Source: Rhodobiaceae bacterium (lineage in GTDB: Bacteria; Pseudomonadota; Alphaproteobacteria; Rhizobiales; Tepidamorphaceae). Taken from it: a stretch of DNA of 64,000 bases. Below the pieces are notes generated by a model, which worked only from the letters and a program-made list of their open reading frames with translations, ran no database searches and was not told the origin of the DNA. The translations under genes and the position numbers were made by a program. Within the stretch, counting starts at the first letter, position 1. Each line of letters begins with the position of its first letter. Location of the stretch: assembly GCA_020637855.1 (NCBI GenBank), contig JACKJR010000004.1, positions 62,001 through 126,000 on the forward strand, written 5' to 3'. Below, one piece after another: positions 33,566 to 41,896 of the stretch.

Positions 33566-33889
33566 ATGCTGATCACCACCACCAACACTATCGAGGGTCA
33601 TACGATCGCCGAATACAAAGGCATCGTCACCGGCGAAGCCATTCTCGGCGCCAACATCTTTCGCGATTTCTTCGCTGCTGTACGCGACATCGTCGGTGGA
33701 CGCTCGGGCGCTTACGAGAAGGTGCTGAGGGAAGCGCGTGAAACCGCCCTTGCCGAAATGGCCGCCGAGGCCGCCGCACGCGGATGTGATGCCGTAATCG
33801 GCGTCGATCTCGACTACGAAACGGTAGGCACCGATGGCGGCGGCATGCTGATGGTCTCGGCCAGTGGAACAGCCGTCCGGCTGGGATAG
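33566..33889 (+). CDS. YbjQ/UPF0145 family heavy-metal-binding-domain protein
   Basis: A 107-residue protein with the YbjQ pattern: MLITTTNTIEGHTIAEYKGI, GANIFRDFFAAVRDIVGGRS, and ARGCDAVIGVDLDYETV. YbjQ proteins form pentameric rings; despite the old heavy-metal annotation their role is unknown. The ATG at 33566 is preceded by GGAGAACCCG, 13 bp after the purH stop, so it is probably co-transcribed with purH. An upstream in-frame start at 33488 overlaps purH and is rejected. Confidence 0.9.
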   Translation: MLITTTNTIEGHTIAEYKGIVTGEAILGANIFRDFFAAVRDIVGGRSGAYEKVLREARETALAEMAAEAAARGCDAVIGVDLDYETVGTDGGGMLMVSASGTAVRLG

Positions 33890-33906
33890 CCAGCCGTATT
33901 GTTTTT

Positions 33907-35295
33907 TTACTCTTGTTCGGCTGCCGGATAAGGCGTCGTTGCCAGAAGGGCGGCGCCTGTCGCGAAAAAGATGATGATCACCGCCATGCCGAGGCGCGCC
34001 GAACCGGACATTGTGGTCAATGTCGCCACAAGGAAGGGCGCCAGAAACGAGGTTGCCCGCCCGCACAGCGCGTAAAGACCGAAGTAGCGGCCCGCATCAT
34101 CGGCGGCAACACTGCGCGCAAGGTAGGAACGCGACGACGCCTGCACGGGGCCGAAGGCAAGCCCGACCAGAAGGCCGAACCCGATATAGGCTTTTTCCGC
34201 CGCCGTGCCGAACAGTCCGCCACTGTCGTCCATGCCCAGATCGATCACACCGAACAGCGTGTATCCCGGTCCGGTGGAGACAATGCCGACAGTCGCCGCG
34301 ATCAGAATGCAAAGTGCGATCATCACCACTGTTTTTGATCCCGCGCGCATATCGATCCGGCCCGCAGCCAGGTTCCCGAAGATGGCAACGACATTGAGAA
34401 TGATACCGTAAAGACCGATCTCCATGACCCGCCAGCCGAACATGCCCGCGGCAAAAGCTCCGCCCAGCAGCAACAGGGCGGCCACGCCGTCCTGATAGAT
34501 CATTCGCGCCAGCAGGAACCGGAAAAGACCGGGCTTGCCGCGAACCTCGCCCAGCGTGGAGCGCAGGTCCGACAGGCCGCTGCGCACCGCGCCGCCAAGA
34601 GGCCGCATCCGCCGCGCGTCGGGCGTGAACACCATCATGGGAAGAACGAAGACGAGATACCAGAGCGCCGACAGCGGCCCGGTGATCCGGTCGCCCTCGA
34701 ACCTGAGAGGGTCGAGCCCGAACAGCGGCTTGAGGCCCAGGAGCGTCAGACCGGTATCCGGCGATCCGGCCATGAAGGCGACGACGAGGATGAGTACGAC
34801 CATGCCACCGAGATAGCCCAGGCCCCAGGCGACGTTGGATACGCGCCCGATCCGTTCTCTGGAGACGAGCCGCGGCAGCATGGAATCGTTGAACACGATG
34901 GAAAATTCAGCCGCCATCGTGGCGAGCGAGAACAGCACCAGTGGCCACAGCACGGACGTTCCGGGCACCGTCCACCACAAGAGTGTCAGCGCGGTGATCT
35001 GAACGACGGCAAAACCCGCGATCCACGGCTTGCGCGGACCTGCCGCATCGGCGATTGATCCCAGGACCGGCGACAGGACGGCAATGACGATGCCGGCTGC
35101 AGCGGCCGCGTAACCCCACAGCGCCTGACCCTGAACCGGGTCTTCGGCTATGCGGGAAACGAAATAGGGCCCGAAGACGAAGGTGGTCACCACCGTGAAG
35201 AACGGCTGCGCCGCCCAGTCAAACATCATCCATCCGGCAAGGCCGAGCTTGCCGGCTGTTTCGCCCCGGCCCGGGGAGCCACTGTCCTTTGTCAT
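33907..35295 (-). CDS. MFS transporter, UMF1/Atg22-like family
   Basis: A 462-residue integral membrane protein with about 12 hydrophobic segments. The N-terminal motif GWMMFDWAAQPFFTVV corresponds to the DWANSAF-type signature of the UMF1 (vacuole-effluxer-like) branch of the major facilitator superfamily. A second conserved stretch is FGPVQASSRSYLARSV. Substrate unknown; eukaryotic relatives export amino acids from the vacuole. The ATG at 35295 is used; an in-frame start also exists at 35310. It is 25 bp downstream of the glutamate dehydrogenase stop and convergent with the YbjQ gene. Confidence 0.88.
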   Translation of the reverse strand: MTKDSGSPGRGETAGKLGLAGWMMFDWAAQPFFTVVTTFVFGPYFVSRIAEDPVQGQALWGYAAAAAGIVIAVLSPVLGSIADAAGPRKPWIAGFAVVQITALTLLWWTVPGTSVLWPLVLFSLATMAAEFSIVFNDSMLPRLVSRERIGRVSNVAWGLGYLGGMVVLILVVAFMAGSPDTGLTLLGLKPLFGLDPLRFEGDRITGPLSALWYLVFVLPMMVFTPDARRMRPLGGAVRSGLSDLRSTLGEVRGKPGLFRFLLARMIYQDGVAALLLLGGAFAAGMFGWRVMEIGLYGIILNVVAIFGNLAAGRIDMRAGSKTVVMIALCILIAATVGIVSTGPGYTLFGVIDLGMDDSGGLFGTAAEKAYIGFGLLVGLAFGPVQASSRSYLARSVAADDAGRYFGLYALCGRATSFLAPFLVATLTTMSGSARLGMAVIIIFFATGAALLATTPYPAAEQE

Positions 35296-35320
35296 GCAAT
35301 GGCGCCCCAATCAGGTGTCG

Positions 35321-38300
35321 TTAGTCCCGCGCAAGATCGGAGAACAGCCCGGCTGCGACAGCGACCTTGGCGACCGTCAGGTCGGACTGCAGCAGGTCGT
35401 CGAGCGATGACCTGACCCGTTCGATGACGGCGCCATGATCGTCTTTCCACCCGGCGATCGCCGCCTCTCCCTTTTTGCCGCTTCCGGCAAGCTGAACCGT
35501 GATGCGCCTCTGCGAGATCGAGATGGCATCGATCGTCCGGCTCAACGCGATGCGCTCGTAGTAGTCGTCGAGACGCAGCGCCTGGGCCTGGGTGATCAGC
35601 GGGCCGACCGAGAACATTTCCGATATGGCGTAGAAGGTTTCAGCTGCCGCTTTTAGGTTCGTCTTGGTTTCGTCGGCAACCCGGATGATGTCCGGCGCGC
35701 GCGACAGGAACATCAACCCGGCCATCTGTCTTGCCAGATCCTCGGGCACCTTGGCGGCGACCAGTTCGTCAGTCCGCCGTTTCATCATCTTCACGAACAC
35801 CGGCGGCATCAGTTTCTCAAGAGAATCGCCGATCGTGGCTATGCCCTTCTGGAAATGCGCAACCTTGTCGGCAAGCCCGCCGGTGGTATCCTCGTTGCGC
35901 AGGAACCAGACGACGCTCGACGTCAGCAGATCTCCGACCTCGGCATAGAGCTCCAATTGAAGCTTGCCGCTGATCTTGTTGTCGAGCTGATCGATCCGCG
36001 TGTTGAGGGCCGTCATCTGAAACCCGTCACGCGCAAGGGCGAAGGCACCGGATATCTCATCCACATTCGCACCGGTTTCATCGCGCACCCGCACCAGGAA
36101 GGTCGGCCCGCCACGGTTGATCATGCTGTTCGACAGCATGGTGGCAATGATCTCGCGCCGCAGCCTGTGGCTGTGGATGGCATCGGAGTAAGTCTTCGTC
36201 AGCGCCGGCGGGAAATAGCGGTCCAGTTCGCGTCCGAGATAGGGATCATCGGGAATGGTGCTGCCCAGCAGAGCTTCATAGAGATCGATTTTGGCATAGG
36301 CGAGCAGAACCGCGTTTTCAGGCCGCGCCAGCCCGAGGCCTTTTTCGGCCATTTCGCCGATCTGCGCGTCTTCCGGAAGATCCTCGACTTCGCGGTCGAG
36401 CTTGCCGCGCCGTTCAAGGTCCCGCATCAATCGCTGAGCAAAGCCCAGGTTTTCATGTGCCCGCCGCTCGACCAGACTGAGCGCCAGCGTCTGCAGATAG
36501 TTGTTGCGCAGGCAAAGCCCGGCAACATCATCGGTCATCGAAGCAAGGAACTTGTTGCGATCGGGGATCGCCAGCTTTCCGGTTCGCACCACCGAGCCCA
36601 GCGCGATCTTGATGTTGACCTCAAGGTCGGAGGAATTCACGCCGGCCGAGTTGTCGATGGCATCGGAATTGACCCGTCCGCCCTTGCGCGCAAAGGCGAT
36701 GCGCGCCGGCTGGGTCATTCCCAGATTTGCACCTTCGCCGACCGCCTTTGCATGCAGATCGCCGATGGTGATGCGGATCGCGTCATTCGCCCGGTCGCCG
36801 ACCTCGTCGTCCGTCTCCCCCGGCGTGCGCACATAGGTGCCGATACCGCCAAACCACAGCAGGTCGGCCTTGGCTGAGAGGATCGCCTTCATAACCTGTT
36901 GCGGCGTGGCGTTGTCGCCGGTCAACCCAAGCAGCGACTTCATCTCTGCCGAAAGCGGGATCGATTTGTCGGCCCGCGAGAACACGCCGCCGCCCTTGGT
37001 GATGAGCTTGGTGTCGTAATCCTTCCAGCTCGAGCGCGGCAGCTCGAACAGCCGCTTGCGTTCAATGAAGCTCTTGGCCGGATCGGGGTCGGGATCGATG
37101 AAGATGTCGCGATGGTCGAAGGCTGCCAGTAGCCGGATCTTCTCTGATAGCAGCATTCCGTTGCCGAACACGTCTCCGGACATATCGCCGACGCCAACGA
37201 CCGTGAAGGGCTGGGTCTGGATGTCGATATCCATTTCGCGGAAGTGCCGCTTGACCGCCTCCCACGCGCCGCGCGCGGTGATGCCCATCTTCTTGTGGTC
37301 GTAACCGGCCGAACCTCCGGACGCGAAGGCATCGCCGAGCCAGAATTCATGGCCTTCGGAAATGCCGTTGGCGATATCGGAGAACGTGGCCGTGCCCTTG
37401 TCGGCGGCCACGACGAGATAGGGATCGTCGCCATCGTGCCGCACCACCTGCCGAGGCGGAATGACATCGTCGCCTTCGATGTTGTCGGTGATGTCGAGCA
37501 TACTGCCGACGAACAGCTTGTAGCAGGCGATACCCTCCGCCTGCACGGTTTCGCGGTCCGCACCGGCAGGCATCTGCTTGGGAAAGAACCCGCCTTTCGA
37601 ACCGACCGGCACGATAACCGCATTCTTGACCTGCTGCGCCTTGACCAGACCCAGTACCTCGGTACGGAAATCCTGCGGCCTGTCGGACCAGCGCAAGCCG
37701 CCGCGCGCAATCTCGCCGAAGCGCAGGTGAACACCTTCCACGCGAGGCGAATAGACGAATATCTCGCGCAAGGGGCGCGGCTCAGGCATTTCCTCGACGC
37801 TGCGGCTGGCGATCTTGAACGCAATTGTCTCGGGCGGCTGCCCATGCACGTCGGTCTGGTAGAAGTTGGTCCGCAGCATTGACCGTACGATATTGGCAAA
37901 CCGGCGCACGATACGGTCGTCATCAAGGCTCGGCACGCTTTCCAGCGCCCCCTCGATGCTGGCCATCGCTGCCGCTTCAGCTTTCTGGCGGGCTTTGCCG
38001 ACCTGCAGGTCGCGTTCCGATCCGATCTGGAAACGCGCGTGGAACAAGGCAACGATATTCGCCGCAATCGCCGAGTTTCGCAGCAGCGATTCCCACATGT
38101 AGTCCTGCGAATAGGGTATGCGAATCTGCCTGAGATAGCGGCTGACGGCCCGCAGCATAGCCACGTCACGCCAGGCAATGCCGGCCCGCACGACAAGACC
38201 GTTGTAGCCGTCGTTCTCGGCAAACCCCTGCATGATCGCCATAAAGGCATCGCTCAGCAGGCCGCCGAGCAATTCGAGATTGACCGCGTCCGCGTCCGCG

Positions 38301-40186
38301 CGCTCCAGAACCATCTCATGCAGATGCACCTGCTCGCTTTCCCCGCCGCGAGCCGGTTCTATCTGGAACGAACGCTCCGAAATCACCTTGAAGCCCATGT
38401 TCTCGAGAACAGGCACGCGCTGTGAAAGCGGGATCGGGCTGCCGAGGTTGAAAACCCTTAACGCCAGCCGGGATGAATTACCCGCATCATCAGGCAGGAA
38501 GCGGATTGCCAGCGGATGGCCTGCCGTGAGCTGATCGATGATCGCGATATCGTCAACCGCCTCTGTGGCGGGAAAGGTTTCCTGATACGCAACCGAAAAC
38601 GCTTCGCCGTAACGTGCGCCGATCTCCTGCGCCACAAGCGGTTCATGCTGCCCGGCAAGCGCATCATCCAGCGCATCGCTCCATGTCCGCGCGATGCGTG
38701 CGACTTCAGCCTCGAGTTCGGTTTGCGGCGGGTTGGGCGTTTCGCCCTCGCTGCGGCCGATGATGTAGTGGACGCGCGCAAGCATGCCTTCCGGGAACGC
38801 GGGATAGTAGGCCGAAACCCGTCCGGCGTAGATGCGCGCCAGGTAATCGCCAACCTTTTTCCGCACCTCGGAGTTGTAACGGTCGCGCGGAACGTAAACG
38901 ATCACGGATACGAAACGATCGAATTTGTCAGCGCGCGAAAGAACGCGGATTCTCGGCCGCTCGGACAGATTGTGAATGGCCTGCACAAACTGGCAAAGCG
39001 TCTCGACGTCGATCTGGAACAGCTCATCGCGCGGAAACGTATCCAGTACGTTCTGCAGGCCTTTACCGGAATGGCTTGAAGGGTCGAAACCCGACATTTC
39101 CATGACTTGCGCCGCCTTGCGCCGCACATATGGAATTGACGGAACCGACCGGTGATACGCCGTCGAGGTGTAAAGCCCGATGATGCGTAATTCACCGACG
39201 AGCTCGCCCTTGCTGTCGAATTTCTTGATGCCGATATAGTCGAGATAAACCCGACGGTGCACTGTCGACTTGACGTTCGCCTTGGTAACGATGAGCGGAA
39301 CCGGCTGCATCAGGAAGGCGCGGATTTCCGGCGTATAGGTGACGAACTCGCGCCCCCTGCGCAGCACCTTGACGTCAGGATCGCGCAGCAGCCCGAGCCC
39401 CGCCGCCTTGCCGGAGCCGACACGCTCAAGCCGCGCCTGTTCACCGCTGCCGACGAAATCGTACTGGCGCATGCCCAGAAGCGTGAAATTGTTGTCGCGC
39501 AGCCATTCGAGGAACTGCACAGCCTCGGCGATTTCCTCAACCGGGATGGGGGGCGGGTTTGTCCGGTACTCCTGGATTGCCTCATCGAGGTGCCCCAGCA
39601 TCGACTTCCAGTCCTCGACGCAATGGCGCACATCCTCGAAAATGCGTTGCAGTGCTTTTGCCAGGTCCTTGCGCAGCAGATCGGAATCGATCCGCGCGAC
39701 ATGAATCTGGATGTAGCTTTCGGGGCTGCCCACCGGCTTCTTCGCGGTCCTCCAGTTACCCGAAACATCCTTCAGCTTGCCCTTGGCATCGCGTGCCACA
39801 TCGATGATCGGATGCAGAACCATCCGCAGTTCAAGCCCGCGCTCATTCAGTTCGGACATGGCTGAATCGAGCAGGAAGGGCATGTTTTCATTGATGATAT
39901 CGACCACGGTCACCCGTTCGAGGGCGCCACCCTCCGTCGGCGAATCCGGGTTGTGAACCTGGATCGTGGTCGTGCCGGGTTTGCGGCTGCCCGCCAAAGT
40001 GAACGTCGCTTCGGCAAGCCGTGCTAACTCGTCCTCGGAATATGCAGAAAGATCCTCGAACGGCGCGCCCGAATACAAGGCGCGCGCGAAATTCTTCATC
40101 GGTTTCGCCGATTTCCCGCTTCCGCCCAACGCCGCCGTCAGAGCATCAATAAGTGAATTCTTCCGGTCCTCGTCACGATCCGGCAT
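35321..40186 (-). CDS. gdhB: NAD-specific glutamate dehydrogenase, large (about 180 kDa) type
   Basis: The enzyme deaminates glutamate to 2-oxoglutarate with NAD+ and belongs to the 180-kDa (L-GDH) class found in proteobacteria and Streptomyces. At 1,621 residues it is full length. The N-terminal ~700 residues hold the ACT-like regulatory modules. The catalytic core follows with GGLRWSDRPQDFRTEVLGLV, the lysine-bearing PVGSKGGFFPKQMP, and the dinucleotide-binding region near GDMSGDVFGNGML. A long C-terminal helical domain ends the protein. It is divergent from the AhpD-like gene, with 210 bp between the starts. Use of amino acids as carbon and nitrogen source fits the nearby dipeptide transporter. 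Confidence 0.95.
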   Translation of the reverse strand: MPDRDEDRKNSLIDALTAALGGSGKSAKPMKNFARALYSGAPFEDLSAYSEDELARLAEATFTLAGSRKPGTTTIQVHNPDSPTEGGALERVTVVDIINENMPFLLDSAMSELNERGLELRMVLHPIIDVARDAKGKLKDVSGNWRTAKKPVGSPESYIQIHVARIDSDLLRKDLAKALQRIFEDVRHCVEDWKSMLGHLDEAIQEYRTNPPPIPVEEIAEAVQFLEWLRDNNFTLLGMRQYDFVGSGEQARLERVGSGKAAGLGLLRDPDVKVLRRGREFVTYTPEIRAFLMQPVPLIVTKANVKSTVHRRVYLDYIGIKKFDSKGELVGELRIIGLYTSTAYHRSVPSIPYVRRKAAQVMEMSGFDPSSHSGKGLQNVLDTFPRDELFQIDVETLCQFVQAIHNLSERPRIRVLSRADKFDRFVSVIVYVPRDRYNSEVRKKVGDYLARIYAGRVSAYYPAFPEGMLARVHYIIGRSEGETPNPPQTELEAEVARIARTWSDALDDALAGQHEPLVAQEIGARYGEAFSVAYQETFPATEAVDDIAIIDQLTAGHPLAIRFLPDDAGNSSRLALRVFNLGSPIPLSQRVPVLENMGFKVISERSFQIEPARGGESEQVHLHEMVLERADADAVNLELLGGLLSDAFMAIMQGFAENDGYNGLVVRAGIAWRDVAMLRAVSRYLRQIRIPYSQDYMWESLLRNSAIAANIVALFHARFQIGSERDLQVGKARQKAEAAAMASIEGALESVPSLDDDRIVRRFANIVRSMLRTNFYQTDVHGQPPETIAFKIASRSVEEMPEPRPLREIFVYSPRVEGVHLRFGEIARGGLRWSDRPQDFRTEVLGLVKAQQVKNAVIVPVGSKGGFFPKQMPAGADRETVQAEGIACYKLFVGSMLDITDNIEGDDVIPPRQVVRHDGDDPYLVVAADKGTATFSDIANGISEGHEFWLGDAFASGGSAGYDHKKMGITARGAWEAVKRHFREMDIDIQTQPFTVVGVGDMSGDVFGNGMLLSEKIRLLAAFDHRDIFIDPDPDPAKSFIERKRLFELPRSSWKDYDTKLITKGGGVFSRADKSIPLSAEMKSLLGLTGDNATPQQVMKAILSAKADLLWFGGIGTYVRTPGETDDEVGDRANDAIRITIGDLHAKAVGEGANLGMTQPARIAFARKGGRVNSDAIDNSAGVNSSDLEVNIKIALGSVVRTGKLAIPDRNKFLASMTDDVAGLCLRNNYLQTLALSLVERRAHENLGFAQRLMRDLERRGKLDREVEDLPEDAQIGEMAEKGLGLARPENAVLLAYAKIDLYEALLGSTIPDDPYLGRELDRYFPPALTKTYSDAIHSHRLRREIIATMLSNSMINRGGPTFLVRVRDETGANVDEISGAFALARDGFQMTALNTRIDQLDNKISGKLQLELYAEVGDLLTSSVVWFLRNEDTTGGLADKVAHFQKGIATIGDSLEKLMPPVFVKMMKRRTDELVAAKVPEDLARQMAGLMFLSRAPDIIRVADETKTNLKAAAETFYAISEMFSVGPLITQAQALRLDDYYERIALSRTIDAISISQRRITVQLAGSGKKGEAAIAGWKDDHGAVIERVRSSLDDLLQSDLTVAKVAVAAGLFSDLARD

Positions 40187-40396
40187 AGCCTCCCCCTCTC
40201 ACCTCTTCCGGCCGCCGCCGGAATATCCGGGATTTTTCTGCCCGGCCCTTGGCATCTCTCGGGTCCGTGACAATTTCCCGTTTGAGTGCAGTCTTGCGCG
40301 TTCGGTGCATGATTGTCGAGATGCTCTTGCCGACCTTGGCCGTTCCATGATGGTCTCGCGTCTGCACAAACATATGACGGGCAGGGAGTCGTAGAG

Positions 40397-40978
40397 ATGA
40401 GCAAATCCGGCGGGAAAAACGAAGTGATCGCCCTTGAACTTGCACAAGAAGCGCCGCTTACAGAGAAGCAGGAAGCCTATTTCGCCAAGTGCGAGGAAAA
40501 ACTCGGCATGATCCCCAACGTGCTGAAAGCCTACGCCTTTTCACCGGTCAAGCTGCAGGCCTTCGCCGACATGTACAACGACCTGATGCTGGGCGATTCC
40601 GCGTTGTCGAAACTGGAACGCGAGATGATTGCCGTCGTCGTGTCCTCGGCAAACCGCTGCTATTACTGCCTGACGGCCCATGGCGCCGCGGTCCGGCAAT
40701 TGTCCGGCAACCCGGAACTCGGCGAACTGATGGTGATGAACTGGCGCGCAGCCGACCTGGACGCCCGGCAAATGGCGATGCTCGGCTTTGCCTGGAAGCT
40801 CACCCGCGAACCCGAGGCAATCGTCGAAACCGACCGTCAGGCATTGCGCGACACCGGATTCAGCGACCGCGACATCTGGGACATCGCTTCCGTGGTCGGC
40901 TTTTTCAACATGTCGAACCGCGTCGCGGCTGCAACCGACATGCGCCCCAACGGCGAATATCACGCCATGGCGCGCTAG
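40397..40978 (+). CDS. Peroxidase-related (AhpD-like / carboxymuconolactone decarboxylase family) protein
   Basis: A 193-residue helical protein of the CMD/AhpD superfamily. The redox motif Cys88-x2-Cys91-x3-His95 in RCYYCLTAHG is the thiol pair used by alkylhydroperoxidase D-type enzymes. ERDMI-like context (LEREMIAVVVSSANRC) and DIASVVGFFNMSNRVA at the end fit the uncharacterised peroxidase-related subgroup. The ATG at 40397 (GGGAG upstream) is preferred over one at 40313. Its stop codon shares the palindrome CTAG with the stop of the convergent isocitrate-lyase-type gene. Confidence 0.9.
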   Translation: MSKSGGKNEVIALELAQEAPLTEKQEAYFAKCEEKLGMIPNVLKAYAFSPVKLQAFADMYNDLMLGDSALSKLEREMIAVVVSSANRCYYCLTAHGAAVRQLSGNPELGELMVMNWRAADLDARQMAMLGFAWKLTREPEAIVETDRQALRDTGFSDRDIWDIASVVGFFNMSNRVAAATDMRPNGEYHAMAR

Positions 40979-41808
40979 CTCGCGGTTCTTGCCTGCGCCT
41001 TGCGGAAGATGTCGTCGAGGATCGGGAACGATGCCGCCTGATGGGCGAACCCGAAGGTGCCCTGCGTCAGGATTTCCTGCGAGGCTTCGATCAGTTTGCC
41101 GTAGATCAGCCTGGCGAATGCCGACCCGACGCTGATCCGCCGCACTCCCGCTTGCGACAACTCCGCGACGCCGAACGTCGCGCCCGGCATCCCCATAACG
41201 ACGTTCACCGGACAGTTCACGGCCGAGCACACCATGCGGATCGTCTCCAGGTCGTGCAGCCCCGGTGCGTAGACCACGTCGGCACCCGCTGCCTCGTAAG
41301 CCTTGAGCCGGGCAATCGTGTCGTCGATGTCGTTGCGTCCCCACAACAGGTTCTCGCAGCGCGCCGTCAGCACGAAATCCCTGTCGAGCGCCTGCGCCGC
41401 CTCGACCGCCGCGGCAATCCGCTCCACGGCGTGCCCGAAGGCATAGATCGGATCTTCAGGCACGCCGGTATGATCCTCCAGCGAACAACCCGCAAGCCCC
41501 GTCTCCGCTGCCGCCCGTACTGTTTCGGCCGCGGATTGCGGGCTGTCGCCAAACCCTTTTTCCAGATCCGCCGACACCGGGATTGCGACCGCGTTCACGA
41601 GTTCGCGGCAGTGGGTGAGAACTGCTTCTCGCGGCACCTGGCCTTCCGGCAGGCCGAGCGAGAAAGCCAGTCCCGCGCTGGTCGTCGCCAACGCAGAAAA
41701 GCCGAGCGATTCAAGAATTCGCGCCGAGCCGATGTCCCACGGGTTGGGAATGACGAAGGCCCCTGGCCCGTCATGCAATTCGCGAAACCCGTGTGTCTGC
41801 GTGGTCAT
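40975..41808 (-). CDS. Isocitrate lyase/phosphoenolpyruvate mutase superfamily protein
   Basis: A 277-residue (beta/alpha)8 protein of the ICL/PEP-mutase superfamily. Visible motifs are FVIPNPWDIGSARILESLGF, the Mg-binding ISADLEKGFG-like segment VSADLEKGFGDSP, CSLEDHTG, and the ARCENLL segment. The KKCGH cysteine loop of true isocitrate lyase is absent, so it is more likely a small carboxyphosphonoenolpyruvate mutase- or oxaloacetate-decarboxylase-like enzyme; the substrate is not predictable. The ATG at 41808 follows GGAAGAGCGGC. A much longer open frame upstream runs antisense through the CoxL-type gene and is not used. Confidence 0.88.
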   Translation of the reverse strand: MTTQTHGFRELHDGPGAFVIPNPWDIGSARILESLGFSALATTSAGLAFSLGLPEGQVPREAVLTHCRELVNAVAIPVSADLEKGFGDSPQSAAETVRAAAETGLAGCSLEDHTGVPEDPIYAFGHAVERIAAAVEAAQALDRDFVLTARCENLLWGRNDIDDTIARLKAYEAAGADVVYAPGLHDLETIRMVCSAVNCPVNVVMGMPGATFGVAELSQAGVRRISVGSAFARLIYGKLIEASQEILTQGTFGFAHQAASFPILDDIFRKAQARTAS

Positions 41809-41896
41809 GCCGCTCTTCCTATATTGAACAAAAAGAGAACATAACCAAACGGGATGCCACGTCAACAAAGACTGTTGCCGGGTCTTGGGCGTCCGC

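Noticed and set aside
36940..38250. 436-residue minus-strand frame within the glutamate dehydrogenase gene
   Set aside because: An alternate frame of the same strand inside an intact gene, with Arg/Ser/Pro-rich shadow composition.
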